From NCBI GenBank assembly GCA_032358165.1, contig JAALGY010000038.1:1922001-1986000 (forward strand): a DNA stretch of 64,000 nt, read 5' to 3'. A program made the translations under genes and the position numbers. A model generated the notes under the pieces. The model ran no database searches. It saw only the letters and a list, made by a program, of their open reading frames with translations, and was not told the origin of the DNA. Positions 18,414-30,000 of this stretch are shown here, piece by piece. The stretch is from Diplosphaera chodatii. Taxonomy: Eukaryota > Chlorophyta > Trebouxiophyceae > Prasiolales > Stichococcaceae. Position 1 is the first letter of the stretch, and each line of letters opens with the position of its first letter.

Positions 18414-19923
18414 CTAAAGTTTGGCGGCCTTGGCTTTGCCCTGCAGCCGTGCTATCACGCCGCCAAGCGCTTTCGTCACCGCTGGTGTCTCGAGCATTGC
18501 CCACGCCTCTGCCGCCTCGGCCTCGGCCTGCTCCTCCCAAGCGCGGCCAAAGTCGCCATGTAGCCGCTCCTTCGTGATCTGCCGCCCCCAGTCTGGCAGG
18601 GCAAGGACCTGCAGGACAGCAACCGGTGGTATTCATACAGCCTGCACAAAGGTGCTACGTTCTGCAGCAGGTGGCACCATCCAGTCCCTGCATGCAAACT
18701 GTGCTGACCACTCGTCTAAGCAACAACCACACCATCCGAGCTGACCTGCTTCACGGCGGCCTCTGCGGCTGGCAGCAGCTGCGGAGTAGGCACCACGCGG
18801 TCTATGAGGCCCAGCTGCAGCGCCTCCTGCGGGCTGGCCAGCTTGGCAAATTGCAGCAGCGGGCCCGCCCTGCCCGCGCCTGAAGACGTTGTGCAAAGTA
18901 TGCTCCAGAGGCACCGCAATACATCACGAAAAGGCGCAGCACGACATGCCGGTATTGCACACTTTAAGCACACATCACATGAGATTGCGGTGGGCGCTGG
19001 CGCAAGCGCCCCAGCGAGCAGGGCTCACCAATGACACGGACCATGTTCTGCGCCCAGAAGTCGGGCACCGGGATGCCCAGCGCCACCTCGTTGAGGCCCA
19101 TGTGCCCGCTCTCCGTCATGATGCGCACGTCACAGCTGCAGCGCAACAGCAAGCCACGCCTCAGGGACTGGTGCGTCAACGGTCTTCAGGCTTGTTGAGC
19201 CGAGGTCTAACAGCACCTCTGAACTTCGATGCTTGCGACATCATCAGGGGAGTGGCAAACAGGCCAATCCTGCAGATCAGCCGTGCTCCGCACCAGAGCG
19301 CCATGCAGCAGCCGCCGGCGGGGCACGCGCCACGGATGGCGGCCACAGTGATGAGCGGGCTGCGCCGCAGCCGGGCCAGGAACGTGGTCTGTGTGATCCA
19401 GAAGTCTGCATGGCGTGCCCTGCTGGTGCTGGGTGCATGCAGCTCCTGCAGCCATGCATGTGGCGCACTCAGTGTTGTGGCCACGGCCTGAGTAATCGAG
19501 TGCTCCACAGCAGAGTGCTGCAAGAATGAAACGTGCAGGAAGCCGAGCCAGCCAGCCCTTTCAAACAGCGAGCAGCACCTTCAGGTCGTTTCCTGCCGTG
19601 AAGACGTCACGCTTCAGGCCTGAAGCCCAGATGACACCCCGCACCGCTGTGTCTGCCTCCAGCTGCTCCAGCGTCGCCAGCAGCTCACGCCTGCAGCTAT
19701 GTCGTGCGACCGTGAGCTCACGTCCTCCAGCCCCACCACTAAATAGCCCGAAGTGCAAGATCAGCTGGACAATGCAGCACACATATGTTTCAGATGCTTT
19801 AGCAGACAGACAGATGCATGCTGCTCACCACAGCCCCAGGTCCATGGAGTTCACTGGCTCGCGGGCAATGGTGGCCACCGCGAAACCCTCTGATCGCCGG
19901 TCTACCGTCACCACAGGCGCCAT
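18414..19923 (-). CDS. ECI1: Enoyl-CoA delta isomerase of the crotonase family
   Basis: The enzyme moves cis/trans-3 double bonds to trans-2 so that unsaturated fatty acids can enter beta-oxidation. Six exons (19923-19829, 19690-19579, 19445-19294, 19135-19029, 18879-18746, 18608-18414) give 264 residues. Crotonase marks are VTVDRRSEGFAVATI and EPVNSMDLGLW at the start, FTAGNDLK (first oxyanion-hole loop), AIRGACPAGGC (second oxyanion-hole loop), and GLNEVALGIPVPDFW, whose Glu sits where ECI1 keeps its catalytic Glu. GLIDRVVP follows. The order and spacing match ECI1 rather than short enoyl-CoA hydratases. A splice acceptor lies just before the ATG at 19923, so an upstream exon with a mitochondrial or peroxisomal signal is possible. 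No C-terminal SKL is present; the end is AKAAKL. Confidence 0.87.
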
Positions 19924-21459
19924 GCCGGCTGCAGAGCACAACACAGCATTTCGAAACATGCGCAGCAAGGAACAGCGGATTGAGGTCAGTGAATGGTCAC
20001 CAGTGCTGCTCTCAGTTCAGGTCTCCATGTTGTTTCCTCAGGCCTGCTTTGCAGGTAGGTAGAACGAAAGTTTGTTGGTCATCATCGAGCAAGGCACCAT
20101 GCAAGGCTGAACGACAGCACGCAGAGGTTCGTATTCAATCAAGTTCACGACACTGCCGTCAGGTATTCCTTTTCTTTGGCATCGCGGTTGGCTGACCGCT
20201 CCATAGGTGTCCTAAGATTTTCCGGGTTTGTTGCATCATCCGGCAGTGGTCACAGGGTTGCAGGCGTCATTGGGCATGCATCAGTGAGAGTCAGAAAGAA
20301 CGCAGCTCATGTTGTCGTCAGTTTATGTGTGTCAGACAACGGATATATGAGTCGATCATCATCCTCTCGTGGTGCTGGTCCATAGTGCATTCTCAGCATG
20401 CAAACACCACATGGAAAGTGTATTTGCCAAAGCCTGGATAGTGTCTGGTCACCCGCACCGCTAGTTTGTGCCGGCAAGCCTGCTTCGGGTCGCTCTGGAG
20501 GAGTACTCTCAGGCTCCCCACAACCGTGTGCCCAGACCTGTAGCTACAAACAGATGTACGTCAGTTGCATGGCGGCTACCACTTTTCTGGAAACCTCCGG
20601 CTGCCGTAAGGATCGTCAGTGTCCTCAGGTGATTATATCGGGGCGTAACACAACCTATAGCACACAGGCTGCGCGCACAGGGGTATCTGAGGTGTTTCAG
20701 GGGTATCTGAGGTCAAATGCCTGATGCAGATGGCGGATATCAGCTTCACGGGTGTACATGACGTTGTTTCAACCAGCCCTCATCGTAGATGTGCTAAAGT
20801 GTCTCTCATGTGGAGAGATCTCAAAGATTATGTATAAATCATTGGGCGGATGCCATGCTGACACCATGCTAGGAGCGATATGCTCATCAGGCATGCAGGC
20901 GGCGCAGTGAAGATGTTCACCTGATGGCGCTTGGCCGCGTTTCGCCACACTGCCCAGTCGCAGCTGCCAACGTATGCTCTCGCTGTGATCAGCTGGCACT
21001 GGGACGGACAGCGCCGACACACAACAGTCAATGAACGAAGATGGGTTCACTACAACGCCTGATCGACAAATATTGCAGCCACACACCCTCACTCCTGGTA
21101 GTGTTGTTTTGCTGTGCGTTCTGCAAAGGCGTCCAACATCGACTGCAAGTAGCTTGTGGAAATCGGTATGTCAGCCGGCTGCGCAAGCTGCAACACTGGA
21201 GACCGGAACCGAGCTGACAATACTGGTGAAAGCCCTGCTGTGCAACCCTGACTTTATGATAACTGCAGCTCTGCAAGGAATTTCATAGCGCATGCAGACT
21301 GCATCTTACCTTTGCTGCTGTCGAATTTGCACATGCTACTGACCGCCCACACTGCAGCATAATCCGTTGCTTGTAGGCCCCAAGGAGTGCGACTCTCTGG
21401 TGCAGTAGAGAGATGTGATCTGTCGATGCGCAGCGCCCAGCAAACAGCCTGCTGTAGAG
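19924..21459. other. Long divergent spacer between ECI1 and LSM8
   Basis: About 1.5 kb without a recognised gene. It should hold both promoters, the 5' UTRs and perhaps an upstream ECI1 exon near its left end. A 16-base direct repeat lies at 20678-20713. The frames present are short and have no splice-linked partners that I could identify. Confidence 0.45.
20678..20713. repeat. 16-base direct repeat in the ECI1-LSM8 spacer
   Basis: The unit CAGGGGTATCTGAGGT occurs at 20678-20693 and again at 20698-20713 with four bases between. It lies in non-coding sequence about 750 bases before LSM8. It may be a small slippage duplication or a protein-binding site; nothing in the sequence decides which. 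Confidence 0.6.
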
Positions 21460-21759
21460 ATGGCCACAGGAGACACTGGACTAGCTGACCTTGTCGACAC
21501 GACGATCTCGGTCATCTCGAACGACGGTCGCAACATCGTAGGTACACTGCGGGGCTACGATCAGGCTACTAACTTGATCTTGGACGACGCGGTTGAGCGC
21601 GTATACTCCACAAAGGCGGGTGTAGAGGAGATAGAGCTGGGACTGTACGTCATTCGCGGCGACAACATTGCGGTAGTTGGTGAGGTTGATGACGATTTGA
21701 ACAGGGACATTGATTTGAGCAGCATCAGGGCAGCGCCGCTGAAGCCATTGATACACTGA
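21460..21759 (+). CDS. LSM8: U6 snRNA-associated Sm-like protein LSm8
   Basis: LSm8 marks the nuclear LSm2-8 ring, which binds the 3' end of U6 snRNA. One exon encodes 99 residues from the ATG at 21460. The Sm1 motif is visible from VDTTISVISNDGRNIVGTLRG to LDDAVERVY and the Sm2 motif is LYVIRGDNIAVVGEVD. The NIAVVGEVD ending is the usual way to tell LSm8 from LSm1. A TAG that could be an intron acceptor lies at 21374-21376, so a 5' UTR intron is possible. It is the only clearly intronless gene in the window. It faces COQ6 tail-to-tail across 225 bases. Confidence 0.93.
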   Translation: MATGDTGLADLVDTTISVISNDGRNIVGTLRGYDQATNLILDDAVERVYSTKAGVEEIELGLYVIRGDNIAVVGEVDDDLNRDIDLSSIRAAPLKPLIH

Positions 21760-21984
21760 CCAATGAACATATCGGGGCACCACATGCAGCTTTTGCGGGG
21801 CTTGGTCGAGTGTCAATCCTAGCTGGGATTTGGGCGCAAATGCCGCTTTCCAAGTGGAGGACATCAGCGGCAGCAGCACATGAGTCGTGATCTCAGGCTC
21901 GACTTGAGCAAAACCACCAAAAGTCAACGTCAGCAGGCAATGCACAGAACCGATCCAAGTCCACAAAGCATCACAACATTGTAC

Positions 21985-24922
21985 TCATGCCCAGCCCATG
22001 GCGTAGCGCATGATCCGCTGCTTGACTGGCGGAGTGGCGTTCAAGGCGTCCAGCCCAAAACTGCGCACAGCGGCCAGCGGCCCAGACTGCGGCTTGAACA
22101 TTCGACCAAGCACGTCCAGTGCACCCATCATGGTCACGTTCGCGCGCTGTCGAGGCCCCTCATATGACGCCTGCGCAACAAGGGACACACGAGGTTGTGC
22201 CCAGAGCCCGCACTTTAGGGTAGTTTACGTTCCCAGGCATGCAAACACTTCTCAACGTGAGAGATCCTGAGCATGAGACGCTGCAGTGTGACAGATACAA
22301 GCACAACATATGCCGACAGCTCACTGCCAGGAAGTCGGCATCGCCAATGTCGGTGCCGCTCTGCACCGCCTCCGCCACCGAGTCCGCCAGGGCGGCTGCG
22401 TCCGCCAGGCCCAGGTTCACGCCCTGCCCCGCCAGGGGGTGCACCGCGTGCGCAGCGTCGCCGATGAGCGCCACCCGCCGCCGCACATACCTGCAGGGTT
22501 TGCAATGTTTGAATGTTGTTGCGTCAATTTCATGCCCTGCTCCGCCATGTCGAATGCACCGAAACACCAAAGAGGCCCTCACACTGTCGTATGCAGTTGT
22601 GGGCCAGTGAACAGTTGCCTGCTGTCCTTTCAAGCAGCAGTAAGAGCGTGTGGCAACACTTGTGTCTCATTAGGTCATCGGTCGTAAGCACGATTGTTTT
22701 GTCACGGTGCGGCTCCCAGGTGCACCTGCCAGCGTGGCACAGCTGCAGCGGGAAGGACCGCGGCGAGCCGCCCTCCCAACCCGTCACCAGCGGCGGCGCC
22801 CTGAACTCGCTGCTGCTGTCGCTGCCAGAGCCCCGGCCGAGGCCGCTGTCGCTGCCTGACAGCCACTGCCGCATCCCTGCCGTCAGCGGCGAGGCGGGCA
22901 TGGCTGCGCGGCTGCCCAGCGCCCTGTTGGCCGCTGCTGCAAAGTCCGCTGGCGAGCTGTCCTCCAGCTGCCTTGCCTGCAGTGCAGACACGTCTCCGTC
23001 TGCGTACTGGATAGGTCTTGACATGGCTGGCAGTTGTTGCTCAAGATAGCATCTCCTTCAGCACCATGTGTACAATCTTGCTCATGCACCTAGCGCCCGT
23101 GCTCGCATATCGAGGACATGCATCACCTGCTCAGGCGTGGTGGACCACACGATGTTGGACAAGCCGCTGCGCACGGGCAGCAGCGCTAGGGGCCCAGTGG
23201 CCAGGAAGCGCTGCCACGCTGTGTCGTTGCCCGACGGCTCCGTTGACACTGTTGCCACGACGCCCCGCTGACCGTAGCCCCAGCTGATTGTGCGCAGCCC
23301 AGCTGCTGCACGTATTCTGCAGGAGCCATAACGGGAAGGTCTATCGGTGCACCATTGTACAGAGCATCGCTCGTCCCTGTCGCCAAGCCCTCGCAAATAT
23401 GCAGTGTCTGCAGGTGCAGTACATGAAGTCCGCCACAACAGTCACTGACATGGCCTGCGCCTCAGGCATGGTGCTCCTTGCAACTGCTACGAGGCCCATG
23501 CTGGCATGTTGGTGATTCAAGTGAGTTGTGTTGGCCTCGTCACTTGTTGCCTGGAAGCTTGACCACAGACAGCCTGCAAACTGGCCTACAACACCACTTA
23601 CGCACCTGGAGTTTGCGCCGTCGGCACCCACAGCAGGCGCGCCTGGATGCTGCGCCCACCCTCCAGCTGCAGGCGGCTGAGGCCGCTGGCTTCGCCTGTG
23701 CAGAGGACGCCGAGCTTGCCCCAGCACACGAACATCGCGTTGCAGGGCTAGCGCCTGTGGCTCAATGGATGTTCAGGCACCTGATGGCGAGGGCAGGCTG
23801 AGGGAGCTGAGGCTGGCGGGCGCCAGCAGCTCCACGTTGGCACAGCGCCCTGGCGCTGTCAGCTGCGCCACGATCGCTGCCTGCATATGGCACATGCGCT
23901 GAACACAAGCGTATGCGCGGCAGCATGCTTCTAGAATGAGAACAGGCTCCAGGACATGCCCCGAGTCAGCACGGCACGAAGCGCAGCATGCACAGCACCC
24001 ATGATCTCACCTGCAGCCGTGCGTTCTCCACTACATGGCCGATGTGGGCCTCGCCAACGTCCGAGGCCTCATACCGGATGAAAGCCTGGTTTGCGGCATC
24101 CCAGACCTGTGGGCACGCCGCCAAAGACACGTTCATCTCCAGGTGCATCGCAGCAGGCGAGTGTCCACAGAGGATGATGAAGGTCATGATTGTTCCATTG
24201 CTGACATTCCAGTCCCAGGGGTGGCTGCCAGCAATGGGCAGCAAGCCAAGCACGTTGTCTGCGCACGTGCATACGTAGTGCGACCGGAAGCTGCAGGTAC
24301 CGTGTACCTGCATGGACCCGAAGGCTGCGGACAGCGGCGGCGCGAGCGCGGGCCAGGCGCCAATTCGGTCCAGAACCGAGGCGCTGGCTGGCGTGATGGT
24401 GCTCACGCGCGCATTGGGAACCTCGCCCATCGACGGCTGCTGGCTCGACAGCTCCTGTGCGTCATACGGGTGCAGACACTCACGCGCGGCGTTCGCCACA
24501 GGGTCAAGGTGCGTGAATGTGTAGCATTTGGATACCAAGCGCTGCACAGGCGCACAGGTGCATACCTGCCGATCAATGACTGCGACACGCAGTGAGCGTG
24601 TGACTGGATGCACGCCTGCTGAACACAAGACAACTTTAGCAACATCATCTGCAACAGTCCATGCATGTACCCGCCAACAGCCCACTGCAACATGCAGTTG
24701 AACGCATCCGGTTGTGCATGTGCACGCACCTAGCAGGGCTGCAAAGGCCACGCCAACCATGCCACCACCGAACACTACCACATCGTATGCATCCTCCGCG
24801 GCTGTCTGGTGCCCTGACGCAATGCCGCGGCACTGCACCGCTGCTGCTGCATGCTTTGTGCACTGAAAAGCTGTGCACCTTGAAGCACTTAGCCGAGCGA
24901 CCGCTGTGAGCGTAGACTGCAT
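21985..24922 (-). CDS. COQ6: Ubiquinone biosynthesis flavin monooxygenase COQ6, with an apparent 1-base deletion
   Basis: COQ6 is a mitochondrial FAD enzyme that hydroxylates the C5 position of the ubiquinone ring. Ten exons are inferred: 24922-24730, 24615-24566, 24454-24308, 24106-24011, 23880-23781, 23695-23606, 23316-23127, 22976-22726, 22490-22325 and 22170-21985. Residues 1-45 look like a mitochondrial presequence. Motifs are the FAD-binding [15 protein letters not shown], the GADGANS block, and [18 protein letters not shown] (FAD ribityl-binding). Exon 23695-23606 starts in one frame ([12 protein letters not shown]) and must finish in another (VGADGANSR), which the next exon continues. 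One G is missing between minus-strand bases 23631 and 23630. If restored, the protein would be about 489 residues, close to the human 468. Sequencing error and true mutation cannot be told apart here. Confidence 0.85.
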
Positions 24923-25431
24923 GTCGCTCAGGTATCGCCAATCCCGTTCAAGCACCCAGGAAATCAGGTGTCATTCACAAGTGATCTGGCTTGTGGTCAG
25001 ATTCCACACGTGAGCGCGGTGGTGAACTTCACCAACAACCGGGCAACACACGGAAGAGAGTGAAATGCAAGGCTCAGCATATACATAACACAGCATTCTG
25101 TCCGGCATAATGGCAGGAATGGCATCATGAGCAATTGAGCATACACCATCTACTAGGCCTATCAGGGCGCTGTTGGACGCCTATCTCTACACTCCAATCA
25201 GTGGGAATGGCATGGCAGGCTGGGCGCGCCTCAAGGCCGACAGCCCACAAATGCTGCCCTCCGGCACGCGCATCCTTGCAGGGACCGGCTCATCTTTGGC
25301 GACACACCTTCGCTTTTGATAGAACTTCCAGATACACCCCCACAGTCAGTGTTGACAGGGGGGTGACCGTTGCATGCGGATGGTACTCTTCGACTGTTGA
25401 GTGCACCTACTGCCGGCTCAATCGGTGGTTC
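24923..25431. promoter_or_regulatory. Divergent spacer between COQ6 and B9D2
   Basis: About 510 bases between two start codons that point apart. It must carry the COQ6 promoter and the B9D2 promoter. I see no coding exon and no element I can name. Confidence 0.4.
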
Positions 25432-26651
25432 ATGGCCGAGTTGCATGTCTCGGGCCAGATATCAGATGCCACTGGATTCGAGGGAGCCAACCTCTTCTGC
25501 GAGGTGCGTGGGGTTACATTGTAATAGCGTGCATGCAGCTGCGCCGCGGCACATCAAACACACCTTTGTTACAGTACACGGTGACAACGCAACGGAACGT
25601 GTGTCTCAGCAAACATGCTTCCAGCTGCAGTGGGGGATCGCCATCGGGTCGTCCTGGGAGCTGCTGCAGGGCTTCGAGCATGGCCGCACACAGGTGTGTG
25701 CAGCAGCCTCATGCTTGTGGGCAACTCGAGGGTAGCATTGATGGTTCATGACGAGTGTGGTCCCTAGGGTCATGAGTTGAGCGTGCATATACGTCCGAAA
25801 TCAGATGACGTCATGTGATGTACCTGCAGATGGATTCCGCAACAGGCTCCGCAGTGTGGGTCCACCCCATCGACATCCACCTGGCGTCACAGGTGCAGAA
25901 CATACATCACCGTGCGCGCAGGTGATACGGGCGATGCTTATGATGTTAACCCTTCACGTCGCTCTTCCACATGCATAGGGCTTGGCTTCTTGGCCCAAGC
26001 TGCACTTCCAGGTCTGGCAGCGGCAGAAGGCAGGCAGGGCCAAGATACGTGAGCCCGACTGCAGCAATGCTGCACCAAGCCGCTATTTTGCTTTGGGCAT
26101 GTTTCAGTGCTTGACGCCAGCCAAACGCTGATTGCTGTTGCACAGGTGGTTATGGCTTTTGTCATGTGCCAACCACACCTGGCGTGCACCGCCTATCCTG
26201 CAGCACCTGGGTCCCCAAGGTGCGCATGCAACTTGGATTTCGCTGGAGGGCACATGTTCACGTTCTGTTTATGGATACTTGTGGTCGGGATGTGGACTGT
26301 CTGAACACAGTTGATTGCGCTCTGATGATGCACTTGCCCACGGTGTGAGGACCAACATGGTATGTAGGAGTCATTTTGGGAGCGGATGTTTGAAAGGGTG
26401 GCCGGCACGGCGACGCAGCTCAAGTACGAGAACGTCGTGTACTCGCCAGAGGACCGCTTCAGGCTGCAGGTGGTGGCTGACAATGAGCGCAGATATGTGT
26501 TGCACATGCGAGCTCATCTGAACCAAGAGTATCACATTGGTCAGCAAGTAACCGACATCTTGCCCTGCAGACGTGCAGCAGCGGGGTCATCAATCTGGAG
26601 CTGAATGTCGTAACCCGCAACTTCGCTCGCCACCACGTGCTGCTGAGCTGA
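25432..26651 (+). CDS. B9D2: B9 domain protein B9D2 (ciliary transition zone)
   Basis: B9D2 joins B9D1 and MKS1 in the MKS module that builds the gate at the base of cilia. Seven exons (25432-25503, 25631-25693, 25830-25892, 25979-26048, 26146-26219, 26368-26469, 26571-26651) give 174 residues; human B9D2 has 175. The B9 fold is recognised all along: [72 protein letters not shown], and [13 protein letters not shown] at the end. The near-identical length and the HPIDIH and YGFCHVP motifs favour B9D2 over B9D1. Two introns end in TAG rather than CAG. COQ6 lies head-to-head; the kinesin lies tail-to-tail. Confidence 0.93.
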
Positions 26652-27058
26652 GCACCAGCTTCATACACGCGAAGCATGCGGCAGGCTGGCACCTTCAATG
26701 TATCATAGCGAAGGGCCGGGTGGGGCCGCACCAGCCCCACTACGTGATCATCCAACGTGCTGCTCCACTGGTTCAAATCTGGACAGTTCAACCTCACGTT
26801 GTAAACTGTGATTTATTGCAACGGTTTGCTATGCCGTGACGAATCATTCGGGCTAGTCAGGTCAAAGCATTCCACAGCAGTGCTTGGATGGTGCAGGGAC
26901 GGTACGGCATGCCAGAGTCAAGTGGCAAGGCGTGCCACATTCTATGTCAAAACCACCAATTGTTCAGTCAGCAGTCCCCTTCGATAGACCCTAAGGCAGT
27001 TCTGTTTCAGCCCATGCTATACCTGCCATAAAACTGCCGTTGCCCAGTGGCAGGAGCT
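26652..27058. other. Convergent 3' spacer between B9D2 and kinesin
   Basis: About 400 bases. TGTAA at 26800-26804, about 150 bases after the B9D2 stop, is a candidate poly(A) signal. No coding exon was recognised. Confidence 0.45.
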
Positions 27059-30000
27059 TCAGAACCATGCCCTCTTGGTGGCCTTGCTTGCGGTGCGCAG
27101 GCCCGTGCGCCAGTCAGCCGGGCCGCCCGGCGCAGCCCTGGAGGCTTCCCCGGGCACTCCCGCCAGCTTGTTGTGCGCCATCTCGCCTGCAATACAGCCA
27201 TCATGTAGATTGAGCACGATGTCGAATGCTGCTGACAGCTGCCACAAGGCGGACTTCTGCTGCAGACATGTGGAACGAGCCCTGAACGATCTCGTACGGT
27301 CACTTGGTAGGCTGCCAACTGTGTAGCATCATGCATAGCTGACAGACTAGGCTACGTCCCAGCCGCAGACAACAACATCTGCGGCTGCTCACCCAGTGCG
27401 GGCCGCGGCGCTGCCAAGCCCTTGGCCGGCGACTTGCCGGGCGAGGTCCTGCCGGGGGAGGCAGCCGCTGGAGACTTCAGTGCAGCCAGCCGCTGCCGCG
27501 TAGGGCTGCAGAAGCTCTGATGGCGAGTGTCGGGACTGTTTGTGCCCGGCGATGCCGCGGCCTTCTCGGCCGCCAGTTTGCTGGCTGCCAGGTCACTCTC
27601 GGCAGCGCCACTGCTGTCAGCACCGTCACCAACATCGCTCGAGTGCAGCTGAGTCCGCCGCATTGCAGGGCTGCTGCCAGCCAGCGCATCCTGACATCAG
27701 AGCGTGCAATTCAGTAGTCAGGAGCATCAAGGATGTGGAGCTCTAGTATCGCAAGTGGATTCGCAGTCTCGCTTTAAGTTTCACCGTCAACGACACAGTC
27801 CATGCTCATGTCTGGTAGACTCCTCACCTCTGAGCCCGCCAGCTGCTGTGTCGCAGTGGGACAGGCGGCAGCAGCCCCTGCAGCATCCTCACCCGGCGGC
27901 TCGCATGCCAACGAGTCGAGCCCTTTCGAGCTGCGCGGCGTCAGCGCTGCAGTGCTCCAGCCTAGGAAGTGCCTGCAGCGATGCATGCACAATCGTATAC
28001 GAAGCCGTCGCCCAGATGCTGTACATCACTCGTGCACGCTAGTTCGTGAGGCGGCAGATACCTTGTAACAGGCAGCAATTCTTCTGAGAAGGTTTTGTTG
28101 AACCCCAATGATCAGACAGGTGCTCACATGGCATCAGTGACGAGGTCATCGCGGCAGCAGGGCGTAGGGGGTGCCCAGGGACGGCCGCCAACGGTCTTGC
28201 CCCGCAGGAAGCCCCGCAGCGCCCGCATCGTCAGCCGTGGCAAGGGCTCGCGGCCCGCGCCGTTCCTGTCGGCATTGACGGCCGCCAGCAGCAGCGCTTC
28301 CCGGGATGCCTGCCGTATAGGCAAGAATGCGCATGGAGTGCGGGTACGGGTACTTGTCGAACAGCGCGGGAAAGCCCACACGAGGTACATGTTACATTTG
28401 CATGGGCAAACAGGCTGCAAGTATAATTGATAAGGTCTGCGGCACCTTCTGCACAGTTCGGCGGCCGCCAGTCTGGGCAGCACTGCCGCTGCGTCGCCGG
28501 CCGGCTGATGTGCGGCTGTTGCCAGTCCCCGGCACCTGTGCAATCCCCAGGTATGAGCGCATGTATATAACAGCAAGTCCAACTTGCTGATGCTGTCATC
28601 TGCCTGCAGAATCGCCACGCCTGTGTGTAGTGTGTCGGGGACGTGCAAGCAGAAATTTCTCCTGACACTTGTGTTGGGGCAAACTGAGGGGTGCGCCGAC
28701 CTTGAGGCGGACGCGCCGCCCAGACCGGCGCTGTGCCGGCGTCGCAAACTCTGGCAGCCAGGTGCCATCCTCTGCATCGCTGTCCGGACTGCTTTCGTCG
28801 CTGCTGTCTGACTCTGCTTCATCTGAGCCATCAGGCGGTGCTGCAGCTGCATCGTCTTCAGCAGCGCTCTGCGCCCCAGGACTGCGATGGGCTGCAGGGC
28901 TGACCGGTGAGGCTGGCGCCAGACTGAGCTCACTGGCCGCAGGCGAGCATAGGCGAGCACCCTGCTGTAGTGGGCAGCCGTGGGTACGGTTGCCAACTGG
29001 CGTGGCCAGGTCCGCAGCCGAGCAAGGATCCAAATCACTCGGGCCGCTGCTGGGCCGCACATCGAAGCAGTCGTGGGATGTAGGGCTCGCCGCTGCGGAG
29101 GCCGCGGCCAGGGGGCTGGGCAGGCGGTTGGCGAGCTCGGGGGATGTGGTAGCGGAGCCGCCAGGGTCCACTGGCAGCCAGGCGGAGGCGGCTGGCAGCG
29201 ACACGGTCGGACTGTGGTCAGCTGACGGCAGGCAGGCTGATGCTGGTGCTGGCATCGTGTCTGCAGTCCTGGCGGCCGCAGCAGCATCGGACGCAGGGCT
29301 GGTGGCGGGCAGCCCCGCCTCGAGGGCCCCCAGACCATTGAGCTCCGCCACTAGGGATGCTACCTCCGAGTCCTGCAGACGGTTGCAGCGGAGGGTTTGA
29401 AACACAGGCTGCTATCCTTATACACTACCAACATCAGTACCTAGACTTCAGGGTGAGACACGAGCACATTCTGCAGTCTCTCTTCGACCGCCATGTCGCC
29501 CTGTTAGATTACAGGCTTGTGTAACAGCAGCATCAATCTCACCTGAGCAGAAAGGCGTGCTGGTATGGGGACACAGGCGCTCTTGGAATCTGCAGGTGCT
29601 CTGGCGCAGAGCGCGTCTCGCTCAGCGCGGGCGATGTGCAGCCGCAGCCGCAGCAGCTCCGACTCCTCCCGCACCTCCGACAGCGCCATGTCCAGCTCAT
29701 GCACCTGGGCAGCAAAGACCAACTTTTGGCAGAGGTGGTATGCAACCTGCTGGCACAGGCATCTTGTGTGCAGGCAGCTGTGTGAAGCCAGCAGTGCAGA
29801 TGCAGAAGCAGCAGATAGAGCCATGCAAATTCCTTGACATGCCAGTGGGTCGCACAGTTGCAACTGTTATTCATAGGTCGTCACCTGTGCAGCGTTGTCA
29901 GCGGCGGCACGGAACACGGTCTTCAACATGGCCCGCGCCTCCACGGGTGTGCGCAGGGCGGTCCACCGCCTCGCGTCTGCTGCACCACCACCCCGCGCCT

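Noticed and set aside
23966..24955. A 329-residue minus-strand open frame
   Set aside because: It covers four COQ6 exons plus the introns between them, which happen to lack stops. Family similarity stops at each GT and resumes after each AG.
28669..29400. A 243-residue plus-strand Ser/Ala-rich frame
   Set aside because: It is antisense to the long kinesin tail exon 29372-28701, which is in phase with its neighbours and has splice sites on the minus strand.
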